A DNA stretch of 64,000 nucleotides from Alkalihalobacillus deserti (GTDB lineage Bacteria > Bacillota > Bacilli > Bacillales > Bacillaceae_D). The stretch lies in the NCBI RefSeq assembly GCF_020734105.1, contig NZ_JAJAFR010000008.1:62001-126000 (forward strand). The letters run 5' to 3'. Below, piece by piece: positions 1 to 9,094 of the stretch. Below the pieces are notes generated by a model. The model was not told where the DNA came from, searched no databases, and worked only from the letters and a program-made list of their open reading frames with translations. The translations under genes were made by a program, and so were the position numbers. Every line of letters begins with the position of its first letter. Within the stretch, counting starts at the first letter, position 1.

Positions 1-212
1 AGCATCGCATTAAGATAAACAATCGCTTCCTTTTATTCCTCAGTCATTTCTACATAACTAATATCAATGTTCCTACTTTTTTCAATAGCCCCCCTCTAAA
101 ATGAGCCTCTAAACAATTGAACCTTTAAAAGCCCTATCAAAATAAAAAAACGGTTTGAGCTTCACAAACCTGAATCAACAGAGATGTTTGGAGAAGTGTT
201 GAGTAATAAAAT

Positions 213-742
213 ACTGAAGAGAATAAACTTGCTTTGAATGCATCAATATCAATAGAAGATGCACGCGCAGGTAGTCACGGGGCCGGGTTCGCGGTTGTTG
301 CTCAAGAAGTTCGAAAACTAGCCGAAGAATCTGGTAGAGCAACGACTGAAATTGCTTCACTCATTAGCCAAATTAAAAGTGAAACCCATGCACCCGTTTC
401 CTAACAGAACAAGGTAGTAAATCAGTAAAAGAAGGACTGTTACTAGTAAACAATGCCAGCAACTCTTTTAAAGAAATATCCGGTTCTATTTTTGGTATTA
501 CAAGTGATATTAGCGAAGTCGACCAACTATCAAACGAAATCAATCGAAACATTCAAGAAATCGCTGCTTCAATAGATGACATAAAAACAATCTCCATTCA
601 AAACTCTGAAAATGTTCAGCAAGTAGCAGCGTCAACAGAAACTCAATCCGGTACAATGCAGGAAATCGTCGCATCGATTAATGATCTAGTTCATACAGCT
701 AAAAATTTACAATCGGAAGTAAGCCGATTTAAAACAAACTAA
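213..742 (+). pseudogene. Decayed methyl-accepting chemotaxis protein (C-terminal signalling domain)
   Basis: The plus strand reads like the conserved hairpin tip and C-terminal coiled coil of a chemotaxis receptor. It starts near an NKLALNAS segment, continues with [22 protein letters not shown], and then reaches a stop at about 402. The reading frame resumes with TEQGSKSVKEG and runs through EIAASIDDIKTIS and QVAASTETQSGTMQEI to a stop at 740-742. The sensor, membrane and HAMP parts are absent. Intact receptors would bind CheA/CheW at this tip. The truncation plus internal frameshift mark it as non-functional. Confidence 0.85.
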
Positions 743-746
743 AAAC

Positions 747-786
747 AAGGAAGTGATTTTTACTTTTACGTAAAAATCCCTTCCTT
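747..786 (+). terminator. Hairpin terminator behind the chemotaxis-receptor remnant
   Basis: Arms of 17 bases at 747-763 and 770-786 pair with one mismatch around a 6-base loop, just after the receptor stop codon. The arms carry A and T runs, so it could act in either direction. Confidence 0.6.
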
Positions 787-962
787 TAACCTTAGTCAAT
801 TATTTTATCCCATAATCATTATTTAACCCTACCTACGTATGACAACGTCAAACATTTCCCTCTATGTAGTTTAACGGAATGGGCGAGACGTTTTTCTACG
901 AACACTTTTTTAATACGCACAACCCACTCCTCCCTTACTTTTCCAATCACAATATCTAAACA

Positions 963-1307
963 CTAATCCTTCTTTTTAATAAACGATATCGTATTTCGTT
1001 TCCTTTTTAATTTCCAACTATTTTCAATAAACCATTGTTTGTCTCTAGTGGAGAGTGATAAATCAATTAAATTAAAAAGCTCCCCTTCACTCCAATCAGA
1101 TATAATCGGTTGCTTTTCTAATTCATTTTCATCTAGTTTGATGATCCTTCCTATAAGCTTTTTATTGTCACTTACTATTACCTTTACTTGCATGAGTGTA
1201 TTAAAAGTTTCAATATGTTCTACATAACCGCGTAACAATTCCCCATTTCGCGTCTTACCTTTAACCCAATCTCCAACTTTTAAACTATTTTTATTATTTG
1301 TAACCAT
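963..1307 (-). CDS. IDEAL-domain protein of unknown function
   Basis: About 114 residues. The N-terminal half (VGDWVKGKTRNGELLRGYVEHI) looks like a small beta-rich domain. The C-terminal part, LFNLIDLSLSTRDKQWFIENSWKLK, resembles the short IDEAL motif of small Bacillus proteins, with IDLSL in place of IDEAL. The function of such proteins is mostly unknown; some bind regulatory partners. An upstream ATG at 1334 is in frame, but the ATG at 1307 has a purine-rich stretch (GAAGGTTGGTGA) before it and is preferred. The gene stands alone. IDEAL membership is a pattern call, not a search result. Confidence 0.5.
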   Translation of the reverse strand: MVTNNKNSLKVGDWVKGKTRNGELLRGYVEHIETFNTLMQVKVIVSDNKKLIGRIIKLDENELEKQPIISDWSEGELFNLIDLSLSTRDKQWFIENSWKLKRKRNTISFIKKKD

Positions 1308-1646
1308 TAGATTCACCAACCTTCGTGATCCCATGTTTTATTCGCAATTCTTGATCGAAACTGGCTATTTGTGAAAAACCATCAAGCTTTTTAAAAGAGG
1401 ATTCTCTTTTTTGAAAAAATACATTTTAAGTTATTAGCAGTATATTCATTTCCTTTATCCTATTCTTGGGCTTATTGGTAGTTAAAAATGTCAATCTCGG
1501 ATTTAAACAGGTCAACTCCTCCAACTTAGGGAAGGTCATATCTGTAGGCAAATTAAAAACTTGTTATAAATCTTCTTTCCAAAAAACCAACATATTCAGT
1601 TGTGTTTATTTGGTGGTCATCTTTACCAAGTTATCCAAACAAAGTA

Positions 1647-1678
1647 AAAAAACTGTCAAGAATCGTCTCAACAGTTTC
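1647..1678 (-). repeat. 32-bp direct repeat with internal hairpin, copy 1
   Basis: The same 32 bases recur at 1976-2007. Each copy contains the inverted repeat AAACTGT/ACAGTTT around a 14-base loop. On the minus strand the stem is followed by a run of T, so it has the form of a rho-independent terminator. Confidence 0.6.
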
Positions 1679-1975
1679 TCTCCATACTTTCTTTACTTTT
1701 TCCTATCCAAAACGTTACTGCTCTATCTCTATTCATTAAATCCCGTGCACCAACTAAACAAGAAGTAAACTGAATTAGTTTCAACCTGGTTCTTTACCTG
1801 TTAAGAATACGCCAATCAAATCATAAACATCCTTGTATTCATCTAACTCGGTAAAGCGACGTAAAAAGCCATGATTTGTTCGATTGCATCGTTAGTTTAA
1901 TAGTTTAACAGCTGAAGCCGTTAAACTAATATTTTATCTAATACTAGCTAAAAGCCGATAAATTCCTTAAACAAC

Positions 1976-2007
1976 AAAAAACTGTCAAGAATCGTCTCAA
2001 CAGTTTC
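1976..2007 (-). repeat. 32-bp direct repeat with internal hairpin, copy 2
   Basis: Identical to 1647-1678, with the same AAACTGT/ACAGTTT stem and minus-strand T run. It lies about 95 bp beyond the 3' end of the histidinol-phosphatase gene and could terminate it. Confidence 0.6.
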
Positions 2008-2102
2008 CCATTGCATTAAACCAATTTATTAATGCTAAATTACTGATTAATCCCCATCTTCTTTTACTTCAAATTTATGAGCCCTCAAAAACATTCCCCC
2101 AC

Positions 2103-2921
2103 CTAAATAAGAATAGAGCGTTTCTGTTTGTTAGAGAAGTAATTTAATTCTTTAAAACCTATTTCTTTCAGCCTCTTCTGCACTTCATCAAATTCGTCGC
2201 CTACACGATCAGGGGTATGGGCATCTGAACCAAAGGTGACTCCGACATTGTGAAACAAAGCTCTTTCCAATATATCATCTGCCGGATACCAGCCACCAGA
2301 ATCCTTTGTCTTTCCAGATGTGTTAATTTCAATGACTAATTCATGTTCTCCAATTACCCGCAGCGTATGATCGATTGCGTCTACTTGTATAGAAGAAAAC
2401 TCCGGATAAAAGCCCTTCATTGCATCAATATGTCCAAGAATTTGAAACATACCACAACGTGCAGATTGTTCAATGAGCCTATAGTAGCTTTCTTTTGTTT
2501 TTACTTTCTCAGCAGTCGTTAATCCTTCCCAACGACCTTTTTTAAAAATACTAATATTGTCAACAAAATGGACAGAACCAATCACATAATCAAAAGGTTG
2601 CTCATCTAAAAATCGTTTGTACACTTCACAATTCTCTGGAAAAAAATCACTTTCAATCCCAAGAAGAACCTCAATTCGATCCGCATAGCGCTCTTTCAAA
2701 CGTAAAACCTCTTCGATATATTGGGAAAACCCCGATTTTGCCATTGTAATCCGTGGGAAGGGATGATCCTCATCACTATGAAAATACGGCGCATGATCGG
2801 AAATTCCAATAAACTCCAACCCATTTTCTAAAGCCGCTTTAACATAATCCTCAATCGTACCAATGGCGTGCCCACACATTTCATTATGCGTATGTAAATC
2901 AAATTTTATAGGTTTCGTCAT
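2103..2921 (-). CDS. Histidinol-phosphatase, PHP family (HisJ/HisK type)
   Basis: 272 residues, the normal length for the PHP-type enzyme that dephosphorylates L-histidinol phosphate in histidine biosynthesis. It opens with the PHP metal-binding motif DLHTHNEMCGHA, followed by GISDHAPYF, IGSVHFVD, LGHIDAMK and a C-terminal GSDAHTPDRVG. These are the expected His/Asp metal ligands of a PHP active site. GGAGA precedes the ATG at 2921. No other his gene is nearby, as is usual in Bacillus. It is divergent from the thioesterase gene. A related PHP phosphoesterase with another substrate cannot be excluded. Confidence 0.85.
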   Translation of the reverse strand: MTKPIKFDLHTHNEMCGHAIGTIEDYVKAALENGLEFIGISDHAPYFHSDEDHPFPRITMAKSGFSQYIEEVLRLKERYADRIEVLLGIESDFFPENCEVYKRFLDEQPFDYVIGSVHFVDNISIFKKGRWEGLTTAEKVKTKESYYRLIEQSARCGMFQILGHIDAMKGFYPEFSSIQVDAIDHTLRVIGEHELVIEINTSGKTKDSGGWYPADDILERALFHNVGVTFGSDAHTPDRVGDEFDEVQKRLKEIGFKELNYFSNKQKRSILI

Positions 2922-3247
2922 AGATGTCTCCTTTCAAATGAATGGTCTAGATTTTTACACTATCTTTAAAGTATAAACAGAGAAACCGTCACTTACAACA
3001 AGGATTGGAAAAATAAGTAGTTAATCCTTATAATTGTAAGAATGGCTATGATCATATTTAGTTTTAACATAGTAGTTCAAAACAAAACAGAAGATCGTTC
3101 AGTTAGCCTTTTGAATTGTTTAAAATAAGCAGACTACTTAATCTATGGATAGATTATTACTTATACTACTTGGCACACTAAGGAATACAACCTCTTGAAT
3201 ATTATCAGTGAAATACCTTAAAAATCTATTATGAACGGAGTATACAA
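2922..3247. other. Divergent intergenic region
   Basis: This 326-bp AT-rich gap separates two divergent genes and must hold both promoters. No clear operator, terminator or RNA gene was seen. Confidence 0.4.
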
Positions 3248-3766
3248 ATGGAAACAAAATTTGTGAGTGAATCAAAAGTAGTCAGAACAAGTAGGGTTTT
3301 TCCTAACGATGTCAATAATCACAACACTTTGTTTGGTGGTAAACTAATGAGTGATGTTGATATGATTGCGTCAATTTCAGCTACTAGGCACTCTAGAAAA
3401 GAATGCGTTACAGCTTCAACAGATTCAGTCGATTTCCTTTCTCCTATCACACCAGAAGACTCTGTAAACTTCATATCATTTGTCACGTATACAGGCACGA
3501 GTTCTATGGAGATATTTGTTAAAATCATCGCAGAAAACTTGTTAACAGGTAAACGAAAAATTGCAGCAACCGCTTTTCTAACATTTGTTGCTCTTGATCA
3601 GAATGGGAAACCGACAAAAATCCCTCAAGTAATCCCTCAAACCGACGAAGAATTAAAGTTGTACGAAACCGGAAAGGAAAGAGCGGTCAAACGCAAAGAA
3701 CACCGAGCCCGAAGTAAAGAATTAGCGGCTTTCATTACAACGAGTAAACCGTGGAATGAATCTTAG
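3248..3766 (+). CDS. ykhA: Acyl-CoA thioesterase, hotdog fold (YkhA-like)
   Basis: 172 residues, typical of the YkhA/BFIT group of acyl-CoA hydrolases. The motif NHNTLFGGKLMSDVDMIASISATRHS carries the Asn-His...Gly-Gly helix-start signature of hotdog thioesterases, and VDFLSPI forms the following strand. It would hydrolyse acyl-CoA to free acid and CoA in the cytoplasm. The basic C-terminus (KRKEHRARSKE) is common in this group. CGGAG lies ahead of the ATG. It is the only clearly plus-strand single gene apart from hemY, and it has its own terminator. Confidence 0.88.
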   Translation: METKFVSESKVVRTSRVFPNDVNNHNTLFGGKLMSDVDMIASISATRHSRKECVTASTDSVDFLSPITPEDSVNFISFVTYTGTSSMEIFVKIIAENLLTGKRKIAATAFLTFVALDQNGKPTKIPQVIPQTDEELKLYETGKERAVKRKEHRARSKELAAFITTSKPWNES

Positions 3767-3791
3767 TATAGTTAGCAGAAAGCTCATCAAA

Positions 3792-3823
3792 AAACAGGAA
3801 CAGTCCGAAGAGTGTTCCTGTTT
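3792..3823 (+). terminator. Rho-independent terminator of the thioesterase gene
   Basis: A perfect 11-bp stem, AAACAGGAACA (3792-3802) with TGTTCCTGTTT (3813-3823), 26 bp after the stop codon. Confidence 0.85.
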
Positions 3824-3985
3824 CCTCAACTATAACTTAAGTTAATCGTTAGCTATGAGAGATGAAGTCAGCAAGTGTTTTAATCTCTTCTTTATACACA
3901 TATTACTATCATGTTCTTTCGAAGAGGAGGCTACACTTTGCTTTTCCAGCGTTTCATTTAAGGAGTTCAATAACCCTCCTCATTA

Positions 3986-5182
3986 TTAATTTAATAACTG
4001 ATTGCTAGTTAGCGAAAGATCCACCGATTTCAGTTCACCCTGTCGATAAAATTCTATTTTCACTTTGTCTCCAATTGAATATTTGGTATACAAATATTTT
4101 CGTAGATCAATAGAACGATTGATCGCTTCTCCCTCAATCGATACGAGAATGTCCTCCACTTGTAATCCCACTTCTGCTGCCGCTGAGTTAGGATCGACCG
4201 AAGTCACAATCGCTCCTTGCGTTACCAAGCTAGGGAGTTGCTGTAAATAAAATGGTGGAATCTCTTCAAGACTTGCTAACCCAACACCGACATATGGCCT
4301 AGCAACCTGACCACTTTTAATAAGTTCATTGATTATTGGCAGCACTTCATTACTTGGAATTGCAAATCCTAGCCCTTCAATGCCATTTTCTGAGATTTTC
4401 AAACTATTAATTCCAATGACTTGTCCGGCCGTATTAATAAGTGCCCCCCCACTATTACCAGGGTTAATCGCTGCATCCGTTTGAATAACATTTAGATCCC
4501 ACTCCCCCGCTGAAGTTGTGAGCGCAATCGTCCGCTCGACGCCACTCACGATCCCTTGAGTCACCGTTCTTGATAAATCAAGACCAAGAGGATTTCCAAT
4601 AGCTAGCACTTGGTCACCTGTACGAAGTATAGAAGAATCTCCGAACTCTAGAATAGGAGCATCTACATTTTCATGTATTTTTAAAACGGCGATGTCCGTT
4701 AATGGATCCGTGCCAATTATTTCAGCTGATACTTTTTTACCATTATGAAGAGATACCTCGATCTCATTAGCCCCTTCAATCACATGATTGTTGGTCACAA
4801 TGTACGTTTCCTCATCCGCTTTCTTGAAAATCACCCCAGACCCTGTTCCGTTTTCCACCGCTTCACTACCTTGTCTAAACTGATTCTGCTGTTGCTGAAG
4901 GTTAACAATCCCTACTATCGCTTGAGAGGCATATTCGATCGTATCTGCTAGTGAAGTCGTTGTCGACATTTGTGCAACTGGCAATACCTCCCCCTCACTA
5001 CTCTTTACTTCAGTATCCTGATAAAGAGCGGAAGTTTCTTGGTTAAAATAGTCTAAATGCGGCGTAACCGTTAATGTTAAAGCCGATCCAATCACCCCAG
5101 CTGACAGTGTCATTAAAAAACCTTTAAGCTTTGATTTACCTTTTTCTTGTTTCATTTCAAACCGACTCTCTTGTTCATTCAT
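3986..5182 (-). CDS. HtrA/DegP-like membrane-anchored serine protease
   Basis: 398 residues. A single N-terminal membrane segment lies at about residues 20-40. A trypsin-like domain follows with His133 (NNHVI), Asp163 (TDIAV) and Ser244 (GNSGGA) as the catalytic triad. A C-terminal PDZ domain spans about residues 295-390 (GAIVTSVDPNSAAAEVGL). It should sit on the outer face of the membrane and degrade or refold misfolded secreted proteins. Length and layout match Bacillus HtrA, HtrB and YyxA; which paralogue it is cannot be told here. AGAGGGATAAGTA precedes the ATG. Confidence 0.92.
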   Translation of the reverse strand: MNEQESRFEMKQEKGKSKLKGFLMTLSAGVIGSALTLTVTPHLDYFNQETSALYQDTEVKSSEGEVLPVAQMSTTTSLADTIEYASQAIVGIVNLQQQQNQFRQGSEAVENGTGSGVIFKKADEETYIVTNNHVIEGANEIEVSLHNGKKVSAEIIGTDPLTDIAVLKIHENVDAPILEFGDSSILRTGDQVLAIGNPLGLDLSRTVTQGIVSGVERTIALTTSAGEWDLNVIQTDAAINPGNSGGALINTAGQVIGINSLKISENGIEGLGFAIPSNEVLPIINELIKSGQVARPYVGVGLASLEEIPPFYLQQLPSLVTQGAIVTSVDPNSAAAEVGLQVEDILVSIEGEAINRSIDLRKYLYTKYSIGDKVKIEFYRQGELKSVDLSLTSNQLLN

Positions 5183-5349
5183 TACTTATCCCTCTTTCTA
5201 ATTTATTCATTTTTTACCTTTAGCTTTAAACTGATTTGTTACAAGACATACTTTAATCGTTGAATGTGTCAGGATGATGTCAAAAGAGTTGAAAAAGAAA
5301 ATTTATGACTACCATAGGTTATAATAAGATCTAAACTAGATATTTAGGA

Positions 5350-6756
5350 GTGAGAACGCTGAAAACCGTTGTCGTTATAGGTGGTGGAATCACAGGCCTA
5401 TCCACCATGCACTATTTACACAAATTAAAAAAAGAGCTGAATATAGAGGTTGAGTTGATTCTTGTTGAACGAAATCACTATTTAGGTGGGAAGATCAATA
5501 CAGTTCAAAGTGAAGAGTTCATAATGGAAACAGGGGCTGATTCGATCGTTGCAAGACATGAAAGTGTAACGCCTTTAATAAAAGATTTACAGTTACAAGA
5601 AGAGGTGGTTTATAATTCTACAGGGATTTCCTATATTTTCTCTAATAATGAGTTACATCCAATCCCTGCTGACACTGTATTTGGAATCCCAACAAGTGTC
5701 GAGTCCTTGTTCAAAAGTACATTGGTTTCGGAAAAGGGAAAACAAGAAGCACTAAAAGATTTAGAAACTAAAAACGAACACTTCACCCAAGACAGTTCAA
5801 TCGGAGCCTTTCTCGAGCACTTCTTAGGAAAAGAACTGGTCGAAAAACAAATTGCACCGGTGTTATCGGGGGTGTATTCAGGAAAACTTGACAAGCTTAG
5901 CATTGCATCTACACTCCCGTACTTACTTGATTATAAAAATCACTACGGAAGCATCATCAAAGGATTAGCAGAAAACCAAAAAAAATTTAGCTCTAAATCA
6001 GATAGAAAATTCATCTCTTTTAAAAACGGACTTTCTACGCTGATTCACCGACTCGAGGAAGAATTAAAAGAATCTCAAATTTTAAAAGGGGTTCACACGA
6101 CAAAAATCATAAATAATAATGAACAATATCAAATTACTTTTTCCAATTACGAAACGATACAAGCTGACTATGTTATTTTAACGACACCACATAACGTCGC
6201 CCAAACGATATTAGATCACTATGAATTAAACGATGAATTTGCTAAATTAACAAATTCGTCTCTAAAAAGTATCTACTTCGGTTTTGATATTTCAGATGAT
6301 CAGCTGCCTGCTGATGGTACTGGATTTATTGTTTCAGATAAAAACGATGTACATTGTGATGCTTGTACGTGGACAAGTCGGAAATGGAAGCATACATCTG
6401 ACAAGCATAACTTATTAGTTAGACTATTCTATAAAAGTTCAAACCCTACCTATCCATCTTTGCAACAGATGGGAAATCACGACCTTATTCTTACTGCTTT
6501 ATCAGATGTTGAAAAGAGTATTGGGATTAAAGGGCAACCAAAAGCGATCGAAGTGACTAACTGGGATCATTTAATGCCTAACTACGATTTGAACCATAGC
6601 GAGGCGGTTCGTGCACTGAGTGAGAAAATGGCTTCTGTATTTCCTAATGTCATTCTTGCGGGTTGCTCCTACTATGGAGTGGGAATAGGAGCCTGTATAA
6701 AAAATGGGCAAATAACAGCCGAGCAAATTTCAGATTCACTTTCAAAAAATAAATAA
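5350..6756 (+). CDS. hemY: Coproporphyrinogen III / protoporphyrinogen oxidase
   Basis: 468 residues, FAD-dependent. The dinucleotide-binding motif VVVIGGGITGLSTMHYL opens the protein, LVERNHYLGGKINT follows, and the C-terminal FAD contact is LAGCSYYGVGIGACIKNG. In Gram-positive bacteria this enzyme makes coproporphyrin III from its porphyrinogen in haem synthesis. The GTG at 5350 lies inside the Shine-Dalgarno stretch AGGAGTGA, so translation may start at the in-frame CTG at 5359, five bases later. No other hem gene is nearby. Confidence 0.9.
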   Translation: MRTLKTVVVIGGGITGLSTMHYLHKLKKELNIEVELILVERNHYLGGKINTVQSEEFIMETGADSIVARHESVTPLIKDLQLQEEVVYNSTGISYIFSNNELHPIPADTVFGIPTSVESLFKSTLVSEKGKQEALKDLETKNEHFTQDSSIGAFLEHFLGKELVEKQIAPVLSGVYSGKLDKLSIASTLPYLLDYKNHYGSIIKGLAENQKKFSSKSDRKFISFKNGLSTLIHRLEEELKESQILKGVHTTKIINNNEQYQITFSNYETIQADYVILTTPHNVAQTILDHYELNDEFAKLTNSSLKSIYFGFDISDDQLPADGTGFIVSDKNDVHCDACTWTSRKWKHTSDKHNLLVRLFYKSSNPTYPSLQQMGNHDLILTALSDVEKSIGIKGQPKAIEVTNWDHLMPNYDLNHSEAVRALSEKMASVFPNVILAGCSYYGVGIGACIKNGQITAEQISDSLSKNK

Positions 6757-6996
6757 CTAATCTTATGCGGTTTAATCTTAGCTATAAATAATCGATAGAT
6801 CAGCCCGAGTGGTAAGTGAAATCCGCTTGGGCCCCTTTCCAAATGACATCTATTGCACTATATTGGTCGAGAAAGAAACCGTAAAAAGCAAAGTGTGAAT
6901 GATCGCACTTTTTTCTTATCTTTCTTTTGTCCATTACATTAATTAAAACGCTTGAATTTTGTATCATGTTGTTAAACTTACTTACCTTCTCATCGG
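6757..6996 (+). terminator. Two hairpins behind hemY, the second a likely terminator
   Basis: Hairpin 1: GCCCGAG at 6803-6809 with CTTGGGC at 6826-6832 (one G-T pair). Hairpin 2: AAAGTGT at 6890-6896 with GCACTTT at 6905-6911, followed by more T residues. The second has the form of a rho-independent terminator on the plus strand. Nothing else was recognised here. Confidence 0.55.
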
Positions 6997-7463
6997 CTAT
7001 TCTCCAATAGGTATAATGTGTTCAATGTATTCATAATCAACGCCATATTTTTCAATCATTTTCACCTTATATTCTTCAAAGGACAAATGGAAGTTTTCTG
7101 GAGGATTCCCTAATACTATATAAAAGTCTCAGCTTCATATGTAACTAGATAGCTTTTCTCCTGATCAACATCCTTCTCTAGGAATGTTTTTTTATACTTA
7201 TCAATATCATTATTAGTCAAATGATAATTCAACATCCTCATCTCTCGCTTTCCATCTTTTTTAACTAATGAAAATACGCCATGTCCTTCTTGTCTATCTT
7301 CCTCATATTCGAAAAGGTTATTAATCCCCTCTTTCATTGTTTTGGAATAGTTAAATCCGCACCGAAGACAGCTAATATATTTTTCATCGCTTTTGTAGTA
7401 ATCATCTTCAAATGCAGAACGACCGCAGTAAGGGCATTTTATAGCAGAATAAATAGAAGCCAT
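6997..7463 (-). pseudogene. Zinc-ribbon protein of unknown function, frameshifted near its C-terminus
   Basis: The first frame (7463 down to 7116, 115 residues) opens with a zinc ribbon: CPYCG at about residue 9 and CLRCG at about 32. It then stops at 7116-7118. A neighbouring frame continues the sequence without a gap in sense: after EAETF it reads YIVLGNPPENFHLSFEEYKVKMIEKYG and VDYEYIEHIIPIGE, to a stop at 6997-6999. One extra T in the T run near 7119-7126 would join them into a protein of about 153 residues. This is a real frameshift or a sequencing error. The start codon lies on the tail of the FadF remnant, so the gene was joined to it by a rearrangement or has an overlapping start. Confidence 0.6.
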
Positions 7464-7469
7464 TGGATT

Positions 7470-8105
7470 GCGCTTCTACTTCTTTCGCTTTTGTACCATC
7501 ACTTAACATCGTTAAATAATACGGACAGCCACTTCAAATTACACTCGGATTTACTTCAAGCACTTGTTCAGTACGAGCGACGTGAATACGCTCTCCTGAA
7601 TTCTCTTCCATCCACATCATACCCCAGCAGCTCCACAGCACATGCCTTTTTCACGGTTATGTTCCATTTCGACAACCTTAACACCTGGAATCGCCTCTAA
7701 AATATCACGAGGTGGACTGTAGACCTCATTGTAACGTCCTAAATAAAAAGAATCATGGTAAACAACCGTTTCATCACTTCATATTTCGGTATAACTTTTC
7801 CTTCTTTTAATAACTGTGCGAGAAGTTCGGTATGTTGATATATTTCAACGCCTTCGAGTCCAAAGTCGGGGTACTCATTTTTAAATGTATTGTACGCATG
7901 AGGATCAATCGTAACGATTTTCTTACTTCATGCTTTTGGAATGTTTCAATGTTCGCTGTTGCGAGTTCTTGGAATAAAAACTCGTTACCAATACGACGTG
8001 GTGTATCGCCGCTGTTCTTTTCTTTGCTTCCAATTATCGCAAATTTGACGCCTGCTTTATTTAAGATTTTCGCAAACGATTGTACATGGGGAAAGTTGGA
8101 AACTT
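7470..8105 (-). pseudogene. C-terminal remnant of a FadF-like Fe-S oxidoreductase
   Basis: Immediately after the etfA stop codon the minus strand reads QSFAKILNKAGVKFAIIGS, then SGDTPRRIGNEFLFQELA. After a frame change it continues [39 protein letters not shown] and SGCPY.LTMLSDGTKAKEVEAQ. This is the second cysteine-rich (CCG) domain of the heterodisulfide-reductase-like protein usually encoded beside etfBA in Bacillus (FadF/YwjF), which passes electrons from ETF towards quinone. The N-terminal membrane and ferredoxin parts are gone, and at least two frameshifts are present. ETF here must rely on another oxidoreductase. Confidence 0.85.
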
Positions 8106-8108
8106 ATT

Positions 8109-9080
8109 TTACTGATTTACAACTACTTTCAACTCTTCTGTTAAGATCGGTAATACTTCAAATAAATCACCAACAATACCGTAATCAGCTACCTCAAAAA
8201 TAGGCGCTTCGGGGTCTTTGTTAATTGCAACAATGACTTTCGAGTTAGACATTCCAGCTAAATGCTGAATTGCTCCCGAAATCCCCACGGCAAAGTAAAG
8301 ATCTGGGGTAACGACTTTCCCGGTTTGTCCAATTTGAAGGGCGTAGTCGCAGTATTCCGCGTCACATGCACCACGAGATGCACCAACTGCCCCCCCTAAA
8401 ACCTCAGCAAGTTTTTCTAACGGTTTGAAGCCTTCTTTATTTTTTACGCCACGACCACCTGCAACGATCACATTGGCTTCTGTTAAATCGACTTTCCCTG
8501 TCGCCTTACGAACAATATCTTTAACCTTTGTACGAAGGTCTTTAATCTCAGCTCTTATAATGCCAATGTCTCCTGCATTTGACTCATTTTTTTCAAGTGG
8601 TGGGATATTATTTGAACGTATTGTCACGAAAATCATACCTGCCATTTTTTTCTTTTCAAACGCTTTACCCGAATGAATCGGACGGGTAAACAGAACGTCA
8701 CCACTGTCGTCTGCTTCAATTTTTACAACGTCAGAGATTAGTCCTATACTTAGTTTTGCTGCAATTCGCGGCGATAAATCTTTCCCTAATGCAGTGTGTC
8801 CCATTACAACACCATTTGGTTGCTCCACATCCATTACTTGAAGTAACACTTGTTGGTACGCATCTGTTGTATATTCTGTCAAATCTCGATTTTCCACTTT
8901 CACAACTCGATCGGCTCCGTAATCAATTAATGCATTTGCTGCCTCTCCAACATTTTCACCAAAAACGGCTGCGACCACTTCCCCAGCCGTAATTAATTTT
9001 GCTGCTGCAATGGCCTCAAATGACACATTACGAAGTTCGCCATCACGTATTTCAGCTAATACCAATACTTTTTTTTCCAT
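8109..9080 (-). CDS. etfA: Electron transfer flavoprotein alpha subunit, copy 1
   Basis: 323 residues, full length. The C-terminal FAD domain is canonical: VAGGRGVKNKEGF, LGGAVGASRGACD, then GQTGKVVTPDLYFAVGISGA and QHLAGM. With EtfB it accepts electrons from acyl-CoA and other flavin dehydrogenases. It lies 14 bp after etfB in the same operon. GGAGGG precedes the ATG. A FadF-type gene would be expected next, but only its remnant remains. Confidence 0.97.
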   Translation of the reverse strand: MEKKVLVLAEIRDGELRNVSFEAIAAAKLITAGEVVAAVFGENVGEAANALIDYGADRVVKVENRDLTEYTTDAYQQVLLQVMDVEQPNGVVMGHTALGKDLSPRIAAKLSIGLISDVVKIEADDSGDVLFTRPIHSGKAFEKKKMAGMIFVTIRSNNIPPLEKNESNAGDIGIIRAEIKDLRTKVKDIVRKATGKVDLTEANVIVAGGRGVKNKEGFKPLEKLAEVLGGAVGASRGACDAEYCDYALQIGQTGKVVTPDLYFAVGISGAIQHLAGMSNSKVIVAINKDPEAPIFEVADYGIVGDLFEVLPILTEELKVVVNQ

Positions 9081-9094
9081 GTTGAACCCTCCAA

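Larger units (their letters stand above)
1308..2102. other. Long non-coding stretch with a repeated hairpin and faint decayed coding
   Basis: No convincing gene. A minus-strand frame near 1800-1890 reads FLRRFTELDEYKDVYDLIG and then breaks, which may be a relic of a small gene. The only clear structure is the pair of identical hairpin repeats listed separately. Confidence 0.4.

Noticed and set aside
1466-1768. 100-codon plus-strand open frame
   Set aside because: Low-complexity composition, no recognisable motif, no good ribosome-binding site, and it contains the terminator-like repeat.
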